From assembly GCA_016284975.1 (NCBI GenBank), contig JAEEPV010000364.1:1-10779 (forward strand): a stretch of DNA of 10,779 nucleotides, read 5' to 3'. The notes under the pieces were generated by a model that searched no databases, was not told the DNA's origin, and saw nothing but the letters and a program-made list of their open reading frames with translations. A program made the position numbers and the translations under genes. Source of the stretch: Solobacterium sp. (GTDB taxonomy: Bacteria > Bacillota_I > Bacilli_A > Erysipelotrichales > Erysipelotrichaceae). Below are positions 1 through 6,783 of the stretch, piece after piece (the stretch's first letter is position 1; the number at the start of each line of letters is the position of its first letter).

Positions 1-516
1 GTCATTAAAAATAATGACCATCTTCCGCTTCTCACTTCCGATCTGGTTCAGTGCTTCAAGGGATTCGCCGGAAGACATTGCGCCGTCTCCAATGACTGGA
101 ACGATAAAATAGTCCTCGTGCCTCAGATCCCTCGCAACTGCCATGCCAAGTGCTGCAGATAATGCCGTACTGCTGTGGCCGGCTTCCCAGACATCATGTT
201 CGCTTTCCCTGCGTTTCTGAAATCCGGAAAGGCCCTTATACTGGCGAAGTTCGGAAAAACGATCCCCCCTGCCGGTCAGGATTTTATGCGTATAGGACTG
301 ATGACCGACATCAAAAAACAGTTTGTCTCTCGGTGAGTCAAACACATAATGCATGGCAATGGTAAGTTCAACCACTCCAAGATTGCTGGCCAGGTGGCCG
401 CCGGTCTTGGAGATGCTGTCGATCAGAAACTGCCGGATGTCGTATGCCAGCAGTGTCAGTTCACTGACACTTTTTCCTTTTAAGAACTCAGGATTTGAGA
501 TCGCGGTAAGGTCCAT
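1..516 (-). CDS. dxs: 1-deoxy-D-xylulose-5-phosphate synthase, N-terminal part (cut by window edge)
   Basis: DXP synthase condenses pyruvate and glyceraldehyde 3-phosphate, with thiamine diphosphate, in the first step of the MEP isoprenoid pathway; it is cytosolic. Only the first 172 codons are present (the family is usually about 620 residues), all from the N-terminal thiamine-diphosphate domain. Visible family landmarks are [14 protein letters not shown] (39-52), [16 protein letters not shown] (68-83), [12 protein letters not shown] (113-124) and the GDG of the cofactor motif at 143-145. The window cuts the gene at the ND of the motif's distal NDN. The ATG at 516 is chosen because an AGGAGG (521-526) lies 4 nt upstream; that site overlaps the stop codon of ispA, so the two are probably translationally coupled. 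Last gene of the visible nusB-xseA-xseB-ispA-dxs operon. Identity is secure. Confidence 0.95.
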   Translation of the reverse strand, partial: MDLTAISNPEFLKGKSVSELTLLAYDIRQFLIDSISKTGGHLASNLGVVELTIAMHYVFDSPRDKLFFDVGHQSYTHKILTGRGDRFSELRQYKGLSGFQKRRESEHDVWEAGHSSTALSAALGMAVARDLRHEDYFIVPVIGDGAMSSGESLEALNQIGSEKRKMVIIFND

Positions 517-524
517 GATGCCTC

Positions 525-1361
525 CTACTTCATGCGTGCTTCAATCGCATCCACCATTTTGATGAGTGAAGCAGAATCAAACCCCCTAAATTTTGCAATC
601 TGACTTCTGCAGTCAGAATAAAGCGCTGCCACTTCTGCACGTGAAGCTTCCTCCCCAAGAAGATTCACGACAGTGACCTTTTCGTTTCGGGCATCAGAGT
701 TGCTCTTGCCAAGGTCTTCTGCAGTCTTCGTTATATCTAATATATCATCCTGTATCTGAAATGCCAGTCCCAGCTTCTCTCCGACTTCATGCCAGGCCTC
801 AATGATATCATCCGGCTGTTCTGCAATTGCTGCCCCGATCATCAGCGGAGCCGATAAGAGACATCCGGTCTTGTACTTATGAACCTTGCGAATATCCACA
901 TAGGTACTCGCTGGATCTTCATTCATATCCAGGATCTGCCCATATACCATGCCGTCCGGACCAGCCATTTCCGACAGGATCCGAATGCCTTTTACAACAA
1001 TCGCCGGATCCACAGCAGCAGATGCCGCAAGATGGAACGCTTCCGTAAGAAGTCCGTCTCCGGCAAGGATGGCAGTCGCTTCATCAAACTGTTTATGGTT
1101 TGTCGGACGTCCCCTTCTCAGATCATCATTATCCATTGCCGGAAGATCATCATGAATCAGAGAATAGGTATGGATCATTTCAAGCGCACAGGCAAATTCA
1201 TATCCCTTCATCGGATCGATGCCATAGCCCTTCAGTACTTCAAACAGAAGATTCGGACGGATCCGCTTCCCGCCGGCCATCAGGGAATACCGCATGGCTT
1301 CCTTCACCCGACTTTCGGTCACATTGGATAATGCCCTTTCCAGCAATTCTTCCATATTCAT
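525..1361 (-). CDS. ispA: Short-chain polyprenyl (farnesyl/geranyl) diphosphate synthase
   Basis: Cytosolic trans-prenyltransferase that condenses isopentenyl diphosphate with allylic diphosphates, probably to farnesyl diphosphate. All class landmarks are present in 278 residues, the normal length: GGKRIRP (30-36), the first Asp-rich motif [20 protein letters not shown] (68-87, DDx4D type as in bacterial IspA), KYKTG (162-166) and the second Asp-rich motif QDDILD (204-209). The bacterial-type DDx4D motif favours farnesyl over long-chain product, but chain length cannot be fixed from sequence alone. The first ATG (1359-1361) overlaps the xseB stop in an ATGA arrangement; a second in-frame ATG two codons later is a less likely start. 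dxs starts 8 nt after its stop, so one transcript carries both the entry enzyme and the chain-building enzyme of isoprenoid synthesis. Confidence 0.94.
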   Translation of the reverse strand: MNMEELLERALSNVTESRVKEAMRYSLMAGGKRIRPNLLFEVLKGYGIDPMKGYEFACALEMIHTYSLIHDDLPAMDNDDLRRGRPTNHKQFDEATAILAGDGLLTEAFHLAASAAVDPAIVVKGIRILSEMAGPDGMVYGQILDMNEDPASTYVDIRKVHKYKTGCLLSAPLMIGAAIAEQPDDIIEAWHEVGEKLGLAFQIQDDILDITKTAEDLGKSNSDARNEKVTVVNLLGEEASRAEVAALYSDCRSQIAKFRGFDSASLIKMVDAIEARMK

Positions 1362-1561
1362 TCGGATTCACCTTCTGCTTTCGTCAGTTCTTCCACTTTC
1401 TGTTCAAACGCCTTCAGCTGGTCATCACAGGATTTGATCAGTTTCAGACCTTCTTCAAACAGAGCGATTGTTTCATCCAGCGGTGCTTCATTTTCTTCCA
1501 GAAGATCAACGATCTGCTGAAGCCGCTCCATGGAAGCTTCAAAGGATTTTGGTTTTGCCAT
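1358..1561 (-). CDS. xseB: Exodeoxyribonuclease VII small subunit
   Basis: XseB is the small helical subunit that coats the helical part of XseA in exonuclease VII, which degrades single-stranded DNA from both ends in mismatch and damage repair. The 67-residue product has the family length and pattern: KSFEASMERLQQIVDLLE near the start, then PLDETIALFEEGLKLIKSC and a charged helical tail. The ATG at 1561 has a GGAGG (1572-1576) 10 nt upstream, lying inside the 3' end of the xseA reading frame. Its stop overlaps the ispA ATG by 4 nt. Its own ribosome binding site should keep it translated even though xseA carries a premature stop, but without an intact XseA it would have no known partner. Confidence 0.92.
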   Translation of the reverse strand: MAKPKSFEASMERLQQIVDLLEENEAPLDETIALFEEGLKLIKSCDDQLKAFEQKVEELTKAEGESE

Positions 1562-1563
1562 GT

Positions 1564-2898
1564 TCAGGATTCCTCCGTTTCTGTCACATTTGCCGTCAGA
1601 CTGCCCTGATGCAGCCGCACACGGATCTTATCTCCCGTGCGAACTTCTTGTGCACTTCGTATGACACCATTCGCATTGGAGACGATACTGTAGCCCCTCT
1701 CCAGTACTTTCAAGGGTGAATATGCATCCAGAAGGCCTGCTGTCTGAGCAAGGCCCTTCTGTTCTTACTGCAACCGATTACGCACTGCATTATCGATCGA
1801 GCGCAGCGATTCCTTCAGACGGATCGCTTCATCGCTCATACGCTCTCTTACAAGCGCAAGAATCGTATTCTGCTGTTCATTCAGCATTTGTCTTGTCCGG
1901 ATGCTGCCGGTATGGAGCTGCCGCAGAAACTGCTGTTCCAGCATATCTTTATACATCCGTTTATCCGCGATCATCCGGAACGGATCCCGGAAGGATCTGC
2001 TGTCACTCAGGCGTTTCAGAACACTGCGTTCCTGTTCCATTCTGAGATCCATGGAATGGATCATCTGATCTCTGCTGTTTTCAATCAGACGATGGACTTC
2101 CCGGATATCAGGAGTAGCCCTTTCCGCTGCCCCGGTGGGTGTCGGCGCTCTCAGATCAGCCACATAATCGACCATCGTCCAGTCCGGTTCATGACCGACT
2201 CCGGTAATGACCGGTGTATTCATCGCATGGATCGTACGAGCCAGTGCCTCATCATTGAAGCACCAGAGATCTTCTGCGCTTCCTCCCCCGCGGCAAAGCA
2301 GGATCACATCATGCCCGCCCTGATCTGCTTTCTGCAATGCATTGATCAGAGAAGCCGGTGCTGCTTCTCCCTGTACCAGAGAAGGATATTCCTGAACATG
2401 CGCAATCGGCCATCTTCTGCCAAGAGTGTTGTATACATCGGCTCTGGCATGCGTTGCACTGCCGGTAACCAGAGCAATATTCATCGGGTATTTCGGAATC
2501 GGCTTTTTATAAGCACTGTCAAACAGTCCTTCTTCGTTCAGTTTCCTGTAGAGCGCATCAAACAATGCCTTCAGATCACCGCTTCCAGCCCTTGCCATTT
2601 TCCTTACCGTGAACTGGATCTTACCCTGGACCGGATAAACTGTCACATTGCCAAGAACCCGGATCTTGTCCCCGTCTTTTGGAAGAAAGTTAACAAGCAG
2701 ATTGTCATTCTCCCACATTGTCGCATCGATCCGGCTGCGTTCGTCTTTCAGGGAAAAATACCAGTGCCCGCTGGAATGTGCATGAAAATTCGAGACTTCT
2801 GCCTCGAGGATCACACCATGCAGGATAGGATTACTGTCGATCGCAGCGGAGATCTGGCGCAGCAGCCAGGATACCGTACGGACTTTGAGTTCACTCAT
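1564..2898 (-). pseudogene. xseA: Exodeoxyribonuclease VII large subunit, interrupted by an in-frame TAA
   Basis: XseA is the catalytic subunit of exonuclease VII. The frame begins at the ATG overlapping the nusB stop and shows an N-terminal OB-fold (about 1-100, with GHWYFSLKDE at 44-53) and the conserved catalytic core: CRGGGSAEDLWCFNDEALAR (202-221), GVGHEPDW (233-240), DYVADLRAPTPTGAAE (244-259). Codon 378 is TAA (1765-1767). Read without a break in the same frame, the sequence continues LLDAYSPLKVLERGYSIV, then a hydrophilic tail ending in TGA at 1564-1566. This is the normal XseA C-terminus with its SPLKVLxRGY signature, giving about 444 residues overall, the usual size. The strictly translated product would be 377 residues and lack the last 66. 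So this is a point nonsense change, not a frameshift or deletion. It may be a young pseudogene, a sequencing or assembly error, or a readthrough site. The region corresponding to the usual TSPxGAAxxD motif is also divergent (TGSATHARAD, 145-154). Confidence 0.85.
1765..1767 (-). other. In-frame premature stop codon (TAA) in xseA
   Basis: Minus-strand codons around it read CGG TTG CAG TAA GAA CAG AAG, with the upstream and downstream frames identical. TAA is one substitution from CAA, AAA, GAA, TAC or TAT; Gln, Lys or Glu would fit the surrounding helical, charged stretch. TAA also ends gpmA, guaB and the TAXI gene in this window, so the codon acts as a normal stop here and general recoding is unlikely. 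Confidence 0.85.
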
Positions 2899-3269
2899 AT
2901 GCGGTCAAGAACGCCGTTGATCAGCTTATAGCTGTCATCGTCACAGTATTTCTTAGCCAGTCTTACATATTCATCAATGATGACCGCGGCCTGAACCTGT
3001 TTCAGATCAAATTCCGCACAGCCATTGAGCAGGATCGCCTGTTCAATGACGCCAAGCCGGTCAAATGTCCAGCCTTCAAGCACTTCATCAATATATCCAT
3101 GATAGCGATCTGTATTTGTAATCGCGGTTTCGATCACCTTGAGAATATATTCATCCACCGAGGAAGGATCCTCAAAATTCGCCTCGATAAGATCCTTCAG
3201 GGGACGTTTCATAATCTGATTCTGATAGGTCGCATACATCGCTTTTTCACGGTTACTGTGTCTTGTCAT
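2895..3269 (-). CDS. nusB: Transcription antitermination protein NusB
   Basis: NusB is an all-helical RNA-binding protein that binds boxA RNA with NusE (ribosomal protein S10) and supports antitermination of rRNA operons. The 124-residue product shows the family signature across its length: an Arg/Lys-rich start (MTRHSNREKAMYATYQNQ), GWTFDRLGVIEQAILLNGCAEF (about 66-87) and the C-terminal VIIDEYVRLAKKY followed by INGVLDRI. The stop overlaps the xseA ATG by 4 nt (ATGA), and no strong Shine-Dalgarno precedes xseA, so coupling is likely. Many Bacillota place folD between nusB and xseA; here folD is absent. The start is chosen by the family's N-terminus; only a weak AGGT (3278-3281) lies upstream. 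Confidence 0.93.
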   Translation of the reverse strand: MTRHSNREKAMYATYQNQIMKRPLKDLIEANFEDPSSVDEYILKVIETAITNTDRYHGYIDEVLEGWTFDRLGVIEQAILLNGCAEFDLKQVQAAVIIDEYVRLAKKYCDDDSYKLINGVLDRI

Positions 3270-3389
3270 AATTATTTACCTGTGCTTATTTTACCTTGTT
3301 TTTATTATTTATAAACCCCTTGATTTCTCGATTGATGCAGGTTGATCAGAACTGCTGATTTTAATCGAATTGCGCTTATAATTACAGGG
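3270..3389. promoter_or_regulatory. Divergent intergenic region with promoters for nusB (minus) and the DUF5662-like gene (plus)
   Basis: This AT-rich 120-bp gap separates two diverging genes. On the plus strand there is a perfect TATAAT at 3377-3382, without a good -35 at 16-18 nt. On the minus strand a TTTATA (3310-3315) and TAAAAT (3288-3293) are 16 nt apart and could drive the nusB operon, although the implied start would leave a leader of only about 12 nt. The plus -10 box is a strong match; the minus promoter is weakly supported. Confidence 0.45.
3377..3382 (+). promoter_or_regulatory. Consensus -10 box immediately upstream of the DUF5662-like gene
   Basis: TATAAT, a 6/6 match. The expected transcription start (about 7 nt downstream) falls at about 3389-3390, on the ATG itself. 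No TTGACA-like element stands at normal spacing, and there is no TGn extension. Confidence 0.5.
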
Positions 3390-3962
3390 ATGACAAGACA
3401 ATGCCGAAAAACGAAATACAGCCTTCTCGAGCGACTCACCGGACATCTGAAAACCGTGCATATGCACCGGTCTCTGGTGCGGAAACACTGTTTTGCGTGC
3501 GGCCTGTATCTGCAGGGTCTGACGCATGATCTTTCCAAGTATTCTCCCGGTGAACTGATTCCTTCCATCCGTTATTATCAGGGCTACCGCAGCCCCTATC
3601 CCTATGAGAAGGAACTCAAGGGTTATTCCATGGGCTGGCTCCATCATAAAGGCCGTAATCTTCATCACTGGGAATACTGGTATGATACCTTTCCGGACAA
3701 AGGCTGGGTGCCTGTAAAGATGCCGGATAAATACCTCGTGGAATCGATCTGTGACAGGATTGCCGCCTGCAAGACCTACAATAAAGACAACTACAGGGAT
3801 TCCGATGCCCTGCAGTACTATCTCACCAAGCCCGACAGCAAATACATGCATCCGGAGACGGCGGCTTCCATGGAGCGCATCCTGCGCATGGTTGCCGAAC
3901 AGGGAGAAGAAAAAACGTTTGCCTATATTAAAGCGTGCCTCAGAAACGGAGCCAGGCTCTGA
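3390..3962 (+). CDS. DUF5662-like protein with HD-type histidine/aspartate motifs
   Basis: The 190-residue protein resembles the DUF5662 family, recognised from memory by the pattern GHLKTVHMHR (18-27), GLTHDLSKYSPGE (43-55), SMGWLHHKGRNLHHWEYWYD (80-99), MPDKYLVESICDR (111-123) and a C-terminal PETAASMERIL segment. The ordered H26, H46-D47, H85-H86, H92-H93 and D122 look like a metal-binding HD-type set, which would suggest a hydrolase, but no substrate is established. There is no signal peptide or membrane segment. The ATG at 3390 has no ribosome binding site, and TATAAT ends only 7 nt before it, so the transcript may begin at or next to the start codon. An in-frame TTG at 3342 would add 16 residues but lies upstream of that promoter and is not preceded by a properly spaced Shine-Dalgarno. 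The gene stands alone, convergent with the MuiA-like gene and followed by a terminator. Confidence 0.7.
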   Translation: MTRQCRKTKYSLLERLTGHLKTVHMHRSLVRKHCFACGLYLQGLTHDLSKYSPGELIPSIRYYQGYRSPYPYEKELKGYSMGWLHHKGRNLHHWEYWYDTFPDKGWVPVKMPDKYLVESICDRIAACKTYNKDNYRDSDALQYYLTKPDSKYMHPETAASMERILRMVAEQGEEKTFAYIKACLRNGARL

Positions 3963-3987
3963 GACACGCCGAATTATGGTTATGATC

Positions 3988-4013
3988 AACAGAGATTACA
4001 GTCTCTGTTTTTT
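3988..4013 (+). terminator. Rho-independent terminator of the DUF5662-like gene
   Basis: AACAGAGA (3988-3995), a 6-nt loop, then TCTCTGTT (4002-4009) gives an 8-bp stem, and T residues run from 4008 to 4013. In the minus direction the same hairpin follows directly after the stop of the MuiA-like gene but lacks a good U-tract, so it is mainly a plus-strand terminator. Confidence 0.75.
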
Positions 4014-5584
4014 CAATTTGACGTCCAGCCGCAGGTGCTGCAGGTTCTGCTGCTGAGAACTGAACCGCACTCCGGACAGAACTTCGGATAGCCGGCGGAA
4101 GCCGATTCCTTCAGAACCTTATCCTTTGGCCATGATACCTTGTAGGAAAGAGTCAGTACCTTGGAACCACCGGCAGGAATTGTAACCGTCTGTTTCAGGA
4201 AGCCGGTCTCCTCTTCCTTCTGATAACCGTCTGCCTTGATCAAATCAACCGTAACCGCCTTGTTTGCGGATACCGGAATCTGGTCTTTCACAAGAACGGT
4301 GACCTCACGGCCAAGCGTATTCATGATCGTCGTCTCATAAACATACTCGGTCACATTCTGTGCTTTCAGCAGTGTTTTGGAAGTCTTCTTCGAAACTTCT
4401 TTCGTACTGACACGGATTCGTTCCTCTTTTCCAAGAGAAACTGTTTCAAACTCCTCCGAATAGTCCTGATTCAGCACGACCGTCCCCATATACATACCGG
4501 AAAGATAAACCTTGGCACTGTTTGTTAACAGGTTCGGAAGTTCCGCAGTCTTTACCTTTGCGGTCAGATATGTGCTGGCATCAATCCGCGGGCAGGTGCA
4601 TACTTCATAATCCGCTTCCAGGATCGATTTTGTCAGATCCGCCATGGATTCCGCTTCTTCGGAACGAATGTTCTGCGGCATTTCCAGTTCAAACTCGGTC
4701 ATCGTCAGATCTTCAATCTCTTCCGGTTCCGGAGTCTCCATCATTGCCATCATCGGAGCCGCATCTTCCAGCATCATCTCATTTGCGGAAACTGCTTTCA
4801 TAGCCCCCATCATCATACCGGTACCCCTCTGGCGGACCGGCTGCGGACGGAAGGGATCCTGGATATCCAGGAAGGTCGTATTCATGATGGGAAGCGTATT
4901 GTTTCCAGAGGGATTTCCGGTGAACAGGCGAACTTTGATATTCTCCCAGTCTTCCCCGCTGTTCTGGTTCATGGACGCCCTCAAAAGAAGTTCCAAAGGG
5001 CCTTGACCGTCTGTGTGGATCTCATAAACCGGTGACCATCCGGCATTGTTTTCGACATAATGCACCTCAAGCGGATAGCTGCCATCCGCTTCTGCCGTGA
5101 TCTCAGCAATCATGACCGGTCTTGTTTTGCGCTTGCTGGCTTCTTCCAGTTTCTTTTCCAGGGCTTCGATTTCCTTTGCGCATGCAAAACTGGCTTCCTG
5201 GATTTCCTTCAGACGATGCGGAAGCGCAAGAATATAGGATTCAATCTCAGAGGCAGAAACGCTGGTTCTGGAGGAGAAGTCTCCATTCGTCTCCCACAGG
5301 GTCTTCTGCATTTCTCTGGCTGCATTCTCCTGCCGCAGTGCTTCCAGCTTGCCGGTGATCTCATTTACTTCCGTTTCATCCGAATCCACTTCAAACCGCA
5401 TATTGGACATGGTAATTCCCTTGCCGCAGTAAAGCCTGGCGGTATTCAGATTCGCCTGAGTACTGATGCCTTTGATCACAAGGGTTTCCGTGCCCCTTGA
5501 CAGCTCAGCCGTCGCAGTACGTGTGATTTCTGCACCGGAGCGGAACAGGTTTACGGAAAACGGAACAGTTTGAATGACTTTCAT
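4013..5584 (-). CDS. MuiA-like DUF4139 protein with a C-terminal zinc ribbon
   Basis: The 523-residue protein has the layout of the mucoidy inhibitor A/DUF4139 family: an N-terminal beta segment with the typical FRSGAEITRTATAELSRG (14-31), a charged coiled coil (about 74-155), then a beta-rich C-terminal domain with WSPVYEIHTDG (183-193), NQNSGEDWENIKVRLFTG (206-223) and YKVSWPKDKVL (481-491). The family's biochemical role is unknown. Two features are unusual. A Met/Ala-rich stretch (about 255-283) followed by an acidic stretch (to about 312) interrupts the domain. The last 20 residues form a four-cysteine zinc ribbon (C503, C506, C515, C518; CPECG and CSTCG). There is no signal peptide, so it is probably cytosolic. 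A possible AGGGAG lies about 11 nt before the ATG. It follows the TAXI gene by 74 nt, with a terminator between, so separate transcription or partial readthrough is possible. Confidence 0.82.
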   Translation of the reverse strand: MKVIQTVPFSVNLFRSGAEITRTATAELSRGTETLVIKGISTQANLNTARLYCGKGITMSNMRFEVDSDETEVNEITGKLEALRQENAAREMQKTLWETNGDFSSRTSVSASEIESYILALPHRLKEIQEASFACAKEIEALEKKLEEASKRKTRPVMIAEITAEADGSYPLEVHYVENNAGWSPVYEIHTDGQGPLELLLRASMNQNSGEDWENIKVRLFTGNPSGNNTLPIMNTTFLDIQDPFRPQPVRQRGTGMMMGAMKAVSANEMMLEDAAPMMAMMETPEPEEIEDLTMTEFELEMPQNIRSEEAESMADLTKSILEADYEVCTCPRIDASTYLTAKVKTAELPNLLTNSAKVYLSGMYMGTVVLNQDYSEEFETVSLGKEERIRVSTKEVSKKTSKTLLKAQNVTEYVYETTIMNTLGREVTVLVKDQIPVSANKAVTVDLIKADGYQKEEETGFLKQTVTIPAGGSKVLTLSYKVSWPKDKVLKESASAGYPKFCPECGSVLSSRTCSTCGWTSN

Positions 5585-5625
5585 TCTGGAGAATCTCCCT
5601 TCTCTCTTTATTAATTGGAAAACAG

Positions 5626-5651
5626 AAAAAGGCAGAGCGAATGGTCTGCCT
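5626..5651 (-). terminator. Rho-independent terminator after the TAXI gene
   Basis: Read on the minus strand, AGGCAGA, an 8-nt loop and TCTGCCT form a 7-bp stem followed by TTTTT (5626-5630), which overlaps the last stem base. It starts 7 nt after the stop codon of the solute-binding protein gene. Confidence 0.75.
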
Positions 5652-5658
5652 GTTATGG

Positions 5659-6612
5659 TTACTCTGCAGTTATTCCTTTTTCGGAATAGTATGCTTTTGC
5701 CCCGTCATGGAACGGAACCGGAATATGGCTGACGGCATGTGCTTCGTCCAGATCAAACGAAATCTTTACGGAGCCCCTGATCCGCTCACGATTCTCAAAG
5801 ATTGATTTTGTTACTGCTTCAATCATCTTCGGATCCATTTTCTCGTTTGTAATCAGAACCGACATGATCGAAATCGTTTCGATATCTTCAGTCTGTCCTT
5901 TATAGGTACCGGCAGGAATTACACATTCATTAAAATAAGCATGGGATTTCAGTAATGTGTCACGGATTTCTCCGTCGATCGGAATCAGACTGATTTCAAC
6001 GTCTTCTGCCAGTTCTTCCACGACTCCCGAAGGTGTACCGCTGGTATAGAAAAACGCATCGATTTCCCCGTTCTTAAGCGCTTCTGCCGCTTCTTTGGTG
6101 GACATATTGACTGTATTGACTTTATTCTCATTCAACTCACCGGCCAGCAGTACCTGAAAGGCATTCTGTTCGGTACCGGAATGTTCATCACCGACCGAGA
6201 TCGTCGCTCCCCACAGACCTGCAACACTGTTCATTTCCAGATCTTTGCGGGTCACAATCTGAACCGCTTCCGGGTAAAGACCGGCAACGGCACGAATCGT
6301 ATCGATCGGCGGTTCATCAGCAAACACACCTTCTGCGTTAAACGCATCATATAACGTATCCGACTGCGCAATGGCAAGCTGATATTTATCCGAGACAACT
6401 CCGCGTACATTGTCTTCCGAACCGTTTGATTCGACTGTCGTAAACTTCATTCCATCGATTGTCTGAGACGCATTTTCGGCGATTGCTTCTGCGATAAAGT
6501 AATAATTGGAAGATATCCTTGCAGAACCAATGGAAAAGACATTCGGATCACGTTGTTTACAGCCGATGCAGAATGTCATTAACAGGGAAAGAATCAGTAC
6601 TCGTTTCTTCAT
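5659..6612 (-). CDS. TAXI family TRAP transporter solute-binding lipoprotein
   Basis: TAXI proteins are extracytoplasmic solute-binding subunits that deliver organic acids (dicarboxylates or amino acids such as glutamate in studied cases) to a fused TRAP membrane permease. The 317-residue protein has a basic start (MKKR), a hydrophobic stretch and Cys18 as the likely lipidated residue; the box CIGC is atypical at -3. Family features are FSIGSARISSNYYFIAEAIA (26-45), a VESNGSEDNVRGV segment, LAIAQSDTLYDA, the mid-protein ISVGDEHSGTEQNAFQVL and IDAFFYTSGTPSGVVEEL. This is the usual TAXI size. No TRAP permease gene lies within the visible neighbourhood, so it is an orphan subunit here. The promoter carries a cre-like operator, suggesting repression when preferred sugars are present. 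Substrate unknown. The Shine-Dalgarno before the ATG is weak. Confidence 0.85.
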   Translation of the reverse strand: MKKRVLILSLLMTFCIGCKQRDPNVFSIGSARISSNYYFIAEAIAENASQTIDGMKFTTVESNGSEDNVRGVVSDKYQLAIAQSDTLYDAFNAEGVFADEPPIDTIRAVAGLYPEAVQIVTRKDLEMNSVAGLWGATISVGDEHSGTEQNAFQVLLAGELNENKVNTVNMSTKEAAEALKNGEIDAFFYTSGTPSGVVEELAEDVEISLIPIDGEIRDTLLKSHAYFNECVIPAGTYKGQTEDIETISIMSVLITNEKMDPKMIEAVTKSIFENRERIRGSVKISFDLDEAHAVSHIPVPFHDGAKAYYSEKGITAE

Positions 6613-6628
6613 ATTCTTCTATGACTCG

Positions 6629-6657
6629 ATTATACCGCACAATGGAAAGCGTTTACA
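6629..6657 (-). promoter_or_regulatory. Promoter of the TAXI gene
   Basis: On the minus strand TGTAAA (6652-6657) and a perfect TATAAT (6629-6634) are separated by 17 nt, about 16 nt before the start codon. The -35 box is weak (3/6), as expected for a regulated promoter. Confidence 0.6.
6644..6657 (-). promoter_or_regulatory. Catabolite-responsive element (cre), CcpA-type operator
   Basis: The minus-strand sequence TGTAAACGCTTTCC matches the Bacillus consensus TGWAARCGYTWNCW at 13 of 14 positions, with the central CG intact. It covers the -35 box of the TAXI promoter, a position at which CcpA or another LacI-family protein would repress. The regulator itself is not in the window. Confidence 0.6.
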
Positions 6658-6679
6658 CAGAATCAGGCTGGTTCGTTTA

Positions 6680-6703
6680 AAAAAAGCGGGCAAAATGACC
6701 CGC
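6680..6703 (-). terminator. Rho-independent terminator after the small CPxC gene
   Basis: Minus strand: GCGGG (6699-6703), an 8-nt loop, CCCGC (6686-6690), then at least six T residues. The short GC-rich stem with a strong U-tract lies about 80 nt downstream of the small gene's stop and just upstream of the TAXI promoter. Confidence 0.7.
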
Positions 6704-6783
6704 ATTTCAACCTTTATTACTATGGTTCGGTTTTCTAAAGATCAGGATGTTCGCCATGCAGATGCGCAAAAAAGTCAGTAGCT

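Noticed and set aside
1564..1764. Frameshift in xseA
   Set aside because: Codon-by-codon reading shows the frame is unchanged on both sides of the TAA, so it is a nonsense codon and not an insertion or deletion.
1765..1767. TAA recoded as an amino acid throughout the genome
   Set aside because: TAA terminates gpmA, guaB and the TAXI gene at the expected family lengths, so TAA is a normal stop here.
1888..2931. A 347-codon open frame on the plus strand opposite xseA
   Set aside because: It lies entirely antisense to the clearly conserved xseA core. Its Cys/His/Arg-rich composition is typical of a reverse-complement shadow, and it has no recognisable domain.
3309..3989. A 226-codon minus-strand frame opposite the DUF5662-like gene
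   Set aside because: The plus-strand protein has coherent conserved-looking motifs, a promoter and a terminator. The minus frame has none and crosses that terminator hairpin.
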